DNA from: Slackia exigua ATCC 700122
GTDB taxonomy: Bacteria; Actinomycetota; Coriobacteriia; Coriobacteriales; Eggerthellaceae
Length of the DNA: 64,000 bases
Reading direction: 5' to 3'
NCBI RefSeq assembly: GCF_000162875.1
Contig: NZ_GG700631.1
Location: 172,258-236,257, forward strand
Shown one piece after another: positions 51,596-59,769 of this stretch. Position 1 is the stretch's first letter. Each line of letters opens with the position of its first letter. Under the pieces are notes generated by a model that did not search any database, had not been told where the DNA came from, and was given only the letters and a program-made list of their open reading frames with translations. The position numbers were made by a program, and so were the translations under genes.

Positions 51596-52534
51596 CTACT
51601 TGTACGTGTAGAAGCCCTCGCCGGCGGCGACGCCGGTCTTGCCTTCGTCGATGTATTTCTTGAGAACTGCGGCGATCTTGCCCGGAGTGGTCTCGGGATC
51701 CTTCGCGAGAGGATTCATGATCACGATGTTGTACGCGGTCACGAGCCCGACGATGTCGAGGATACGGAACGGGCCGACGGGCGCGCCGGTGCCGAGCATC
51801 CAGGTCTTGTCGATCGTCTCGGGGTCGGCCACTTCGTTGGCGTACAGGGCCTCGGCGGCGCTCAGGAACGGCACGAGCATGCTGTTCAGGATATAGCCGG
51901 GCTGCTCCTTATGCAGCTTGAGGGGAACCATGCCGATGGCCGCGGCGAATTCGACGACCTGGTCGTACGCCGCCTGGTCGGTGCCGGGATGCCCCATGAC
52001 CTCGGCGGTGTTGTTGCGCCAGATCTCGTTGGCGAAATGCAGGGCCAGGTACTTGGCGGGACGCCCGGTATGTTCCGCGAAGGCGCTTGGCAGCATCGTG
52101 GAGGAATTGGTGACCAGGATGGTCTTCTCCGGCATATGCTTGGCAAGCTCCTCGTAGAAGGCGATCTTCTGCTGCGGATCTTCGGCGATCGCCTCGATGA
52201 TAAGATCGGCGTCCCGCGCGGCCTCTTCGTAGCTCGTCGTGAACGCGATGCCCTCGAACGCGGGCACGACCTTCGCCTTGAGCTCGTCGATCTGCTCGGG
52301 CGTGGCCTTCGGATCGTCCGCCAAACCGCGGCAATAGGCGGCAGGATTCGTCTTCATGGCCTCGAGCGTGGCCAGATAGGTGTTCTTCAGGACTTCGAAC
52401 TTGGGCTTCGCACGATCGATCGACCCTTCGGAGCGAACCCATACCGTGACGTTGAATCCCTTGTAGGCGGACTGGAAGGCGATCTGGCTTCCCAGGACCC
52501 CGCCACCGGCCACGACGACGTTCTTGATCTCCAT
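51596..52534 (-). CDS. 3-hydroxyacyl-CoA dehydrogenase
   Basis: 312 residues. The NAD site is VVVAGGGVLGSQIAFQSAYKG; the catalytic region has TILVTNSSTMLPSAFA and the His in ALHFANEIWRNNTAEVMGHPGT; the C-terminal dimer domain begins at PGYILNSMLVPFLSAAEAL. It is 30 residues longer than classical 3-hydroxybutyryl-CoA dehydrogenase and belongs to a related branch. It oxidises or forms 3-hydroxyacyl-CoA, which fits butyrate formation with the butyrate kinase at the right edge, though thiolase and crotonase are not in view. AAAGGAG precedes the ATG at 52534; a promoter is at 52617-52645. Confidence 0.9.
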   Translation of the reverse strand: MEIKNVVVAGGGVLGSQIAFQSAYKGFNVTVWVRSEGSIDRAKPKFEVLKNTYLATLEAMKTNPAAYCRGLADDPKATPEQIDELKAKVVPAFEGIAFTTSYEEAARDADLIIEAIAEDPQQKIAFYEELAKHMPEKTILVTNSSTMLPSAFAEHTGRPAKYLALHFANEIWRNNTAEVMGHPGTDQAAYDQVVEFAAAIGMVPLKLHKEQPGYILNSMLVPFLSAAEALYANEVADPETIDKTWMLGTGAPVGPFRILDIVGLVTAYNIVIMNPLAKDPETTPGKIAAVLKKYIDEGKTGVAAGEGFYTYK

Positions 52535-52969
52535 GCTCTGCTCCTTTCGCCAGAAAGCGGTTGAACGCTTCCCTTCCTCGAGGCCTTTTCGAGCCTTTTT
52601 AATTGTGTGCAATCGAATTGTAGGTTTGCAATCGTCTCTGTGCAACGGAAAACGCGCGCTGGGCGCATTTCGCGCGGCAAGCGGAGAGGCTCACGAACGC
52701 GGGGCGGATCGCCTCGCATGCGAACCCTCGCACAGCTTCGGGCCGTAAGACCCCGTCGCACTCGGATACCGAAACGCGCAATCGCACAAGCCCGAAACGA
52801 GAGGGGCGATCCCGTCGGCGCACGAACGTATCCCGCATGCAGCTCGACGCGCGGAATCGTTCGCCGAACGTCTATAGTGATAGCTCGACTCGAAGCACGG
52901 CGATCGCGCGGCGAAGACTCCGCGAGAACGCAGGCGACCGCACGTCGCACCTCATCACGAACGGAACCT
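52535..52969. other. Divergent region between 3-hydroxyacyl-CoA dehydrogenase and helicase genes
   Basis: 435 bp with no gene. Its left part is the dehydrogenase promoter with repeated CGATTGCA-AAC / CGATTGCA-CAC sequences on the minus strand. The right part is GC-rich with no evident structure. Confidence 0.45.
52617..52645 (-). promoter_or_regulatory. Promoter of the 3-hydroxyacyl-CoA dehydrogenase gene
   Basis: Minus strand: TTGCAC (complement of 52640-52645), 17-base spacer, TACAAT (complement of 52617-52622). Direct repeats CGATTGCAAAC (in the spacer) and CGATTGCACAC (downstream of -10) suggest a regulator site. Confidence 0.7.
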
Positions 52970-55702
52970 ATGGACACCATCGCTGGAAACAACAGTCCGA
53001 GCACCGACGGCGGCCTTCAGGCAGGCGGCCCGATCTCCGGAGCAAACTTCGAAGCAGACGGCCCGACTGCCGGCAGCGGCCCCGAAGCGGAAGGCCCGAT
53101 CGCCGCCGACGGAGCCCAGGCCATCGGCTCGGCCGCCGACGGCGCGTGCGCGCCGCGCAATCCGACCGCATATGGCGAGCTGGGACGCAGGGCGCTCGAG
53201 CTCAACGACCGCGAGGAACTCTCGGCCGACGAGGTCATAGACGCATTCCTCGACTGGACGATCGAAGCCGGCATCGAGCTCTGGCCGCACCAGGAAGAGG
53301 CCTGCATGAGCCTCATGATGGGCGACCATGTCATCCTGGGCACGCCCACCGGATCGGGCAAATCCATGGTCGCGCTTGCGATGCACTTCCTCGCGCTTGC
53401 CATGGGGCGCCGCGCCTATTACACGGCTCCCATCAAAGCCCTCGTCAACGAGAAATTCTTCGATCTGGTCGAGCTGCTCGGCCGCGAGAACGTCGGCATG
53501 ATCACAGGCGATACCCGCATCAACACCGACGCGCCCATCGTCTGCTGCACGGCGGAGATCCTGGCGAACCAGGCGCTGCGCGAAGGCGACGCGTGCGATA
53601 TCGACTACGTCGCCATGGACGAGTTCCATTTCTTCGCCGACCCCGATCGCGGGTGGGCCTGGCAGGTGCCGTTGCTCACGATGCCTCGCACCCGGTTCCT
53701 GCTCATGAGCGCCACGCTCGGCGATATGACGCAGATCGCCGACGCCTTGGAAGCGCAGACCGGACGCACGGTGGATGCGATCCTTGACGCCGAACGCCCC
53801 GTGCCCCTGACGTACGAATACGTCGAAACCCCGCTCGAAGGGACGGTCGAGCTTGCGGTGCGCGCCGGCGATGCGCCCATCTATATCGTGCATTTCTCCC
53901 AAGACGCGGCGCTCGCCTGCGCGCAGTCGCTGTCGAGCTTCGGTCTGGCCAGCAAGGACCAGCGCGTCGCCATCAAAGAGGCCATGTCCGGCACGCGCTT
54001 TTCCACGGCATTCGGCAAGACGCTCAAACGCCTGCTCGAAGCCGGTATCGGCGTGCACCACGCCGGCATGCTCCCCCGCTATCGACTGCTGGTCGAAAAG
54101 CTCGCCCAGCAAGGGCTCGTCCCGATCATCTGCGGCACCGACACGCTCGGCGTAGGCATCAACGTGCCTATTCGCACCGTCGTGCTCACGGCGCTCTCCA
54201 AATACGACGGACGGCGCATGCGTCGCCTCCGCTCGCGCGAATTCCACCAGATCGTCGGACGGGCGGGGCGTTCGGGATTCGATACCGAAGGCAGGGTCAT
54301 CGCCGAGGCGCCCGAGCAGGATATCGAGTATGCCAAAGCGCTCGCGAAAGCCGGCAACGACGAGAAGAAGCGCAAGCGCGTGAAACGCAAAGCGGCGCCC
54401 GAAGGCTTCGTCGGCTGGAACAAGCAGACCTTCGAACGCCTGATAGAAGCCGCTCCTGAAACGCTCAAGCCGCGCATGCGCATCACGCACGCCATCGTGC
54501 TGGCCGAAGTCGAGCAGGGCGGCGACGCGTGGGCGCGCACGTGCAGGCTCATCGACGATTCGCTCCAGACGACCGAGGAGAAGACCGCGCTCAAGACACG
54601 TGCCGCCGAGATCTTCCAGACGCTCATGGATGCCGGCGTGGTAGAACGCCTCACGGACGAAGGAGGCGGCACCGCATACGCCACGACGGTCGACCTTCCC
54701 GACGACTTCGCTCTCGATCAGCCGCTCTCTCCCTTCATGCTGGCGGCTCTCGAGCTGCTCGACCCGGAAAGCGAGACCTACGCGCTCGACGTCATCTCCA
54801 TGGTCGAATCCACGCTCGAAGATCCGCGCCAGGTGCTGCGGGCCCAGGAGCGCCGCGCGAAGGACCGCGCGATGGCCGCCATGAAGGCCGAAGGCATCGA
54901 TTACGAGGAGCGTCTGGAAAAGATCGCCGACGTCACCTACCCCAAGCCGCTCGAAGAGCTGCTCGAAGCGGCGTTCGCGCAGTACTGCGAGTCGGTTCCC
55001 TGGGCCAACGACTACGCGCTTCGTCCCAAGTCGGTTCTGCGCGACATGGTGGAGACCGCCGCGAACTTCAAGGGATACGTCACTTCCTACAACATCGCGC
55101 GATCGGAGGGCACGCTTTTACGGTATCTGTCGGACGCCTACCGCGTGCTCGCCAAGACGATTCCGGCAGATAAGCGCGACGAGCGCTTGGAAGACATCGT
55201 GTCGTGGCTCGGCTTCGTCGTGCGCTCGGTCGATTCCTCGCTCATCGATGCATGGGAATCCGCCGGCAAGGCGGAAGGCATCGCGGCCCCCGAGGCGGCA
55301 GACGTCGTCGTGCATGACCGGCGCGCCGTCACGCTGCTCGTGCGCAACGCGCTTTTCGCCCGCGTTCGCCTGGTCGCCCGCGGACGCGCCGTAGAGCTCG
55401 GCGAACTCGATGCAGACTGGGGCTATGGCACCCGCGCCTGGCAGCAGGCGCTCGACGGGCTTTTCGAGGCGCATGAGGAGATCCTGACCGATGCCGACGC
55501 GCGCTCGGCCGCTTATTTCACCATCGATGAATCCGACGAGGCTTCCCGCCATCTCTGGCATGTCATGCAGACCTTTTGCGATGCGGACGGCGACCGCGAC
55601 TTCGGCATTCGCGCCGACGTCGATCTGGATGCAACCCAGGAAAGCGGCGAGGTCGTCTTCTCGCGCTATCGGGTAGGAGCGTTCGAAGATCTGCAGAATT
55701 AG
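52970..55702 (+). CDS. Superfamily II DEAD/DEAH helicase, Ski2-like, with DUF3516 C-terminal region
   Basis: 910 residues. ATP site: LGTPTGSGKSMVALAMHF (motif I), APIKALVNEKF (Ia), VAMDEFHFF (motif II, DEFH), LLMSATLGD (III), GVHHAGMLPRYR (IV/V region), GTDTLGVGINVPIR and QIVGRAGRSGFD (VI). The C-terminal 400 residues match the actinobacterial DUF3516 type. Probably an RNA helicase in RNA turnover or a DNA repair helicase; unknown in this group. Residues 1-65 are low-complexity with repeated GPxxGxxxEAxGP units. The start at 52970 is the first codon of this tail with GGAA upstream; an in-frame open stretch upstream reads as non-coding. Confidence 0.9.
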   Translation: MDTIAGNNSPSTDGGLQAGGPISGANFEADGPTAGSGPEAEGPIAADGAQAIGSAADGACAPRNPTAYGELGRRALELNDREELSADEVIDAFLDWTIEAGIELWPHQEEACMSLMMGDHVILGTPTGSGKSMVALAMHFLALAMGRRAYYTAPIKALVNEKFFDLVELLGRENVGMITGDTRINTDAPIVCCTAEILANQALREGDACDIDYVAMDEFHFFADPDRGWAWQVPLLTMPRTRFLLMSATLGDMTQIADALEAQTGRTVDAILDAERPVPLTYEYVETPLEGTVELAVRAGDAPIYIVHFSQDAALACAQSLSSFGLASKDQRVAIKEAMSGTRFSTAFGKTLKRLLEAGIGVHHAGMLPRYRLLVEKLAQQGLVPIICGTDTLGVGINVPIRTVVLTALSKYDGRRMRRLRSREFHQIVGRAGRSGFDTEGRVIAEAPEQDIEYAKALAKAGNDEKKRKRVKRKAAPEGFVGWNKQTFERLIEAAPETLKPRMRITHAIVLAEVEQGGDAWARTCRLIDDSLQTTEEKTALKTRAAEIFQTLMDAGVVERLTDEGGGTAYATTVDLPDDFALDQPLSPFMLAALELLDPESETYALDVISMVESTLEDPRQVLRAQERRAKDRAMAAMKAEGIDYEERLEKIADVTYPKPLEELLEAAFAQYCESVPWANDYALRPKSVLRDMVETAANFKGYVTSYNIARSEGTLLRYLSDAYRVLAKTIPADKRDERLEDIVSWLGFVVRSVDSSLIDAWESAGKAEGIAAPEAADVVVHDRRAVTLLVRNALFARVRLVARGRAVELGELDADWGYGTRAWQQALDGLFEAHEEILTDADARSAAYFTIDESDEASRHLWHVMQTFCDADGDRDFGIRADVDLDATQESGEVVFSRYRVGAFEDLQN

Positions 55703-56040
55703 AAGGACGGCCTACCTAGGTCCCGGCGGAAGGGCATGCGCGTGCTCAGACAGTCCTGAGCTCGCACGAACGCGCCACTGGCGCGTTCGGCTCGTGCGGA
55801 ACTGCGCGCGTCGCATGCGCTTCCGTCGGGACCTTTTCGAGATGCGATAGAGCTGCGATAACCGCGATCTCTGCTGAGATGGCGGTTGAACGAACCGGGC
55901 ATTCTGATACTTTGCTTCGTCTCCGCGCGCGCCGCATTTCAGGAAACCCGCATCCATACCTTCGACTCCATGGCCGCCGAAACGCTCGACGTGGTAGTTT
56001 GTAAGCATGCAGCTGGTATGCACGGGGGGGGAGGCGCCGC
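55703..56040. other. Gene-free stretch before the AraC-GH39 gene
   Basis: 338 bp. It has a hairpin GAACGCGCC-ACT-GGCGCGTTC (55768-55788), 66 bp after the helicase stop and within a larger interrupted stem (GCACGAACGCGCC with GGCGCGTTC-GGCT-CGTGC), probably the helicase terminator. The rest holds the regulator promoter; GGGGGGG at 56026-56032 acts as its SD region. Confidence 0.5.
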
Positions 56041-58482
56041 ATGAATCCAGTTAAAGCGTTCCGCAGCAAAAACATCGCCATCGACACCGCTGCGCGCAGA
56101 GAAGGCTTCTGCGCGCATGCCGAACTCTTCTTCGTGCTCGACGGCCATGCGCTGTTTTCCTATGACGGCCGCGACGTCAAGCTCGACAAGATGGGCCTTC
56201 TCGTCATCAACCGCGGCACCGAGTACCGATACGAAGGATCGAGCGATCTCATCCTGGCCTCTCTCGAGCTGACGGGCACGACCTTCGAGACCGCATGCGA
56301 CGGGATGCTGAGAACGATCGAATGCGACAGCAGCCGCGAAGACGACGAGCACCACGCCCGTCTTCGCGCGCTCCTCCGCCAGATGATAGTCGACCAGGAC
56401 TTCGTACGCGACGATGAGTCGACGTATGCGCGTCTGGTGTTCGACTACTATTCTCTCTACTACAAGCTTTTAGAGACGCTCGTCGAGTTCTTCATGCCTA
56501 ACGACCAGCCTCTTGGAAGCGAACGGAACAACCCTCCGAAAGACAGCGACCGCAAGGAGCGGATCGAGCGTTACCTCGACATTCATTACGCCGAGACGAT
56601 CACCCTCGATGCTCTTGCCGAGGAACTCTACTTGTCGAAAGGCTACCTGTCACGTTTTTTCACGAAGAGCTTCGGAGTGAACTTCAACCACTATGTCAGA
56701 GAGCTGAGGTTGAAGCGGGCTCTGAACGAGCTTCTCTATACGGACAAGCCCATAACCCAGATTTCGTTCGACAACGGCTTCAGCGGATCATCGTATTTCA
56801 ATCGAGCCTTCAAGAAGAAATACGGTGCGAGTCCCTCGGAGATGCGTGCCGAGGTTCGCGCGAAAGAACACCGCGAGCAGATGAGCGCCGAAAGCAGGAA
56901 AGCCCTCGACAATCGCATAAGCCGCATCCTGGACGGAAAGACGGAGCCTTTCGATTTCGCATGCGAAAGCCAGACATCCGAGTGCGACGTGCGCGAAAGC
57001 CTTCCGATCAAGCACTGTTGGAACAGCGTCATCAACGTCGGAAGCGCCGCGGATGTTCTGAAGACGGATATCCAGGAGCACATCATGATGCTGCACAAGC
57101 GTATCGGCTGTGCATACATCCGCTTCTGGAATCCCTTTTCCAGCGAGCTCCTGCTCGATGCGAACGAGACCATGGACGCGTACAACTTCATACGGCTCGA
57201 CCAAATATTCGACACGTTGCTCAGCAATGGGATGAAGCCGTTCATCGTGCTGGAACCGAAGGCCGAACGAATCAATAAAACGCTTGATGACGTGATTTTC
57301 AGATCCGACCAAAAACGTTCCCTCGGAAGCGTTGAGTCGTGGAGCAGCATCGTCGTCGCGTTCATGAGGCACGTGACGCAGCGATACGGCGTTGAGGAAG
57401 TCGAAGATTGGATACTCGAGATACCCTTCGATGGATACGTCGTCGACGGCGAGCATCCCCTGGACGGGTATTGCAGCCTGTTCGGGATAGCGCAGCGCGT
57501 CGCACGGGAATACGCGCACGGCATGAAGGTCGGCGGTCCGTCCCTCCCTTCGATAGATGCGAGGATCAAGGGAATCCTCATGGGGCTGCGAGAACGCGGC
57601 CACGAACCGGATTTCGTATCGACGGTCAGCTACGCCTATGAGAAGAAGGAGGATGCATACCGATACTTCAAGCGAAGCGGAGACGAAGACTACCTGATCA
57701 AAGACATCGAGAGGATGGAACAGGCGATCATCGAAACCGGCATGCGCGATGTCCCGTTGTATCTGACCGAATGGAACGAAACCGTCGTCGACCGAAACTG
57801 CCTCAACGATTCGTGCTACCGCGGAGCGTACATCGTGAAGAGCATGATCGAAATCGATGGACGCGTTTCATTGGCGAGTTACTACAGCGGCACCGACCGA
57901 AGAACGGATTTCTTCGATTCGCACCTGCTTCTTCAGGGAGGGAACGGGCTGGTCACCAGGGACGGGATCATGAAGCCGGCGGGATTCGCCCTGACTATGC
58001 TGGGAGGGCTTGCGCACTACCTCGTCTCATCGGGCGACGGCTTCATGGTGACGACCGACCGCAGGCGCAATTACTACATCGTCGCCCATAACAAGAGGAA
58101 GCTCAGCTACCACTACTTCAAAACCGAGGAAGATTCCATCGCCAAAGAGCTGCTGTCCCAATGCTTCGAAGACGATACGGTCATCGAGCGGACTATCGTG
58201 CTTGCAGGTATGGAGAACGGCAGCTACCAGGTTCGGACACGGCGGGTCAACTCGCATGTGGGAAGCGTTCTCGATCTTTGGCGAGAGCTGGGATACAGCG
58301 ATGCCCTCTCGAGCGGCGACGTACGCTACATCGAACACGTCTGCGAGCCGCATCTTCAGATCGAAACCGTGGAAATCCGAGAGGGACGCATGCCCTTGAA
58401 ACTCGTCATGGAGCCTAACGAAATCGCGTTCATGGAAATCAGATGCCAACCCGCGCACCATCACGAGCCGAACCGAGCATGA
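56041..58482 (+). CDS. AraC-family regulator fused to a GH39-like domain
   Basis: 813 residues, no signal peptide or membrane span. An N-terminal cupin-like sensor (about 1-100, FCAHAELFFVLDGHALFSYDG) is followed by a helical linker and two AraC helix-turn-helix motifs (about 175-280; LDALAEELYLSKGYLSRFFTKSFG and ITQISFDNGFSGSSYFNRAFKKKYGASPSEM in parts). Residues about 315-800 look like glycoside hydrolase family 39. The nucleophile is kept (Glu577 in LYLTEWNET), but the acid/base motif W-x-x-E-x-WNEPN reads W457-ILEIP-FDGY, so Asn-Glu became Phe-Asp. It is probably a sugar-binding sensor rather than an enzyme. No sugar-uptake genes adjoin, so its targets lie elsewhere. Confidence 0.85.
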   Translation: MNPVKAFRSKNIAIDTAARREGFCAHAELFFVLDGHALFSYDGRDVKLDKMGLLVINRGTEYRYEGSSDLILASLELTGTTFETACDGMLRTIECDSSREDDEHHARLRALLRQMIVDQDFVRDDESTYARLVFDYYSLYYKLLETLVEFFMPNDQPLGSERNNPPKDSDRKERIERYLDIHYAETITLDALAEELYLSKGYLSRFFTKSFGVNFNHYVRELRLKRALNELLYTDKPITQISFDNGFSGSSYFNRAFKKKYGASPSEMRAEVRAKEHREQMSAESRKALDNRISRILDGKTEPFDFACESQTSECDVRESLPIKHCWNSVINVGSAADVLKTDIQEHIMMLHKRIGCAYIRFWNPFSSELLLDANETMDAYNFIRLDQIFDTLLSNGMKPFIVLEPKAERINKTLDDVIFRSDQKRSLGSVESWSSIVVAFMRHVTQRYGVEEVEDWILEIPFDGYVVDGEHPLDGYCSLFGIAQRVAREYAHGMKVGGPSLPSIDARIKGILMGLRERGHEPDFVSTVSYAYEKKEDAYRYFKRSGDEDYLIKDIERMEQAIIETGMRDVPLYLTEWNETVVDRNCLNDSCYRGAYIVKSMIEIDGRVSLASYYSGTDRRTDFFDSHLLLQGGNGLVTRDGIMKPAGFALTMLGGLAHYLVSSGDGFMVTTDRRRNYYIVAHNKRKLSYHYFKTEEDSIAKELLSQCFEDDTVIERTIVLAGMENGSYQVRTRRVNSHVGSVLDLWRELGYSDALSSGDVRYIEHVCEPHLQIETVEIREGRMPLKLVMEPNEIAFMEIRCQPAHHHEPNRA

Positions 58483-58550
58483 CCTTTCCGATACCTCGAT
58501 CGAACGAGCGCCTTCGTATCCATCGATCGCACAAGGAGGCCGCGCCTGAT

Positions 58551-59255
58551 TCACTCCAGCAGATCGGTTAGGTTCAGCAGCGCGCATACAGGTCGGCTCC
58601 CCCCTGCCGCCACGCAGCATGCAGCGCTGTATCCTTCAGCAACTGCAAGTTCATGGAGAAATCCCGCATCGCCGAGCCCCTCGGCACGCAAACAGCCGTT
58701 TTCGCTACGAATGCCGATGCGCGGCAACCTGTCGTCGATACCGCACCCGACCATCTTCGCGTAGCTTTCCTTCATGGTCCATAGGCGATACAGAAGCCTG
58801 ATACGATCGTCCGCATCCTCCTCACTGGATATGAGCCGCCGTTCTTCTTCGGAGAAATACCGATGCGCCACCGTGAGAATCGCCTCGTCTTCACGGTAAT
58901 GCTCTTGCACGTCGCAGCCTATCGATACCGTCGAAAACCCGCACAGCGCCCATTCTCCGCTATGGGATATGCTGAAGTGCAGATTTTCCCTTTCCGGAAA
59001 AAACGGCTTGCCTGCATCGTTCAACGCGACGTTCAGCCTTCCTTCGGCGTAATCGTCTCCGGCTCCTGCAGCCTTAAGCCCATGCAGCCAGAGCACCGAA
59101 GCAGCAAGCGCCTGCCGACGTTCCGAATCGACCTTTGCGGACTCCACCCTCCTCTTCCTCGACTCGGGAATCATCCTATAGAAGCAGGAAAAGAGCCCCA
59201 CATCTTCAAGCGGGACCGTACGTGCCGCATAGATCGTCGTGCTGCATTCACCCAT
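58551..59255 (-). CDS. 4'-phosphopantetheinyl transferase, Sfp type
   Basis: 234 residues, the length of Sfp-type enzymes, which move phosphopantetheine from CoA to carrier proteins. NLHFSISHSGEWALCGFS, SIGCDVQEHYR (magnesium site; the usual Ile-Asp appears as Cys-Asp), YFSEEERRLI, and LWTMKESYAKMVGCGI (WxxKE-S-x-x-K) are in order. No peptide synthetase or polyketide gene is nearby, so it may activate a carrier protein encoded elsewhere. Its ATG overlaps the stop of the DUF1097 gene by 8 bp. Confidence 0.9.
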   Translation of the reverse strand: MGECSTTIYAARTVPLEDVGLFSCFYRMIPESRKRRVESAKVDSERRQALAASVLWLHGLKAAGAGDDYAEGRLNVALNDAGKPFFPERENLHFSISHSGEWALCGFSTVSIGCDVQEHYREDEAILTVAHRYFSEEERRLISSEEDADDRIRLLYRLWTMKESYAKMVGCGIDDRLPRIGIRSENGCLRAEGLGDAGFLHELAVAEGYSAACCVAAGGSRPVCALLNLTDLLE

Positions 59256-59751
59256 TCAGCCTCCTCAGCAAGGCTTTCTGGAAAACATCGACGCCGGCGC
59301 CGACATACCATACGCCCACCAGCATCGACATACCTATTTGAATGGAGAGGCTGCCGAGTTGGGCAGCCCCGCACGGCGCCATGACGGTAAGGCCGATGGC
59401 CCAGCCGCAAAGCCAGGCAGGAGTGAAGATCAGCTTCGGAAATAGCGCGCCGATGATAACCGCAAGACCGCCCAGAACGAAGAGCAAGATGAAGGTCTCG
59501 AGGCTTTCGTTCAGCGGCATCCAGGCCATGAGCAGAATGGCAAGAACGGCCCATGCGTCGCCGAGAAGAAAACCGACGGAGATCCTGGCCGCATCGGAAA
59601 CCCTGTTCCCGTTCGTCACGTAAAGGCCGGCGCAAATCAGCGCAACCGCACCGGTGGCCACCCCGATATGCGGGGCGGCCACCGCCCAGAGCGGCGGAAG
59701 CAGGGCGATTCCAAGCGCCAAGGTCAGGGTGTTTTTCCACGTCTCGCTCAT
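59248..59751 (-). CDS. DUF1097 family membrane protein
   Basis: 167 residues with about five membrane spans; the domain pattern (NTLTLALGIALLPPLWAV, RISVGFLLGDAWAVLAI, PKLIFTPAWLCGWAIGL, MLVGVWYVGAG) is that of DUF1097. These proteins are small inner-membrane proteins without known function. It starts 18 bp after the [FeFe]-hydrogenase stop and overlaps the transferase gene by 8 bp, so it is probably cotranscribed with the redox operon. Confidence 0.8.
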   Translation of the reverse strand: MSETWKNTLTLALGIALLPPLWAVAAPHIGVATGAVALICAGLYVTNGNRVSDAARISVGFLLGDAWAVLAILLMAWMPLNESLETFILLFVLGGLAVIIGALFPKLIFTPAWLCGWAIGLTVMAPCGAAQLGSLSIQIGMSMLVGVWYVGAGVDVFQKALLRRLNG

Positions 59752-59769
59752 TCGTCCGTCCGTTCGCGC

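Noticed and set aside
58551-59255. Sign of a nearby nonribosomal peptide cluster
   Set aside because: A phosphopantetheinyl transferase alone is not evidence of one; no synthetase domains occur in the window.
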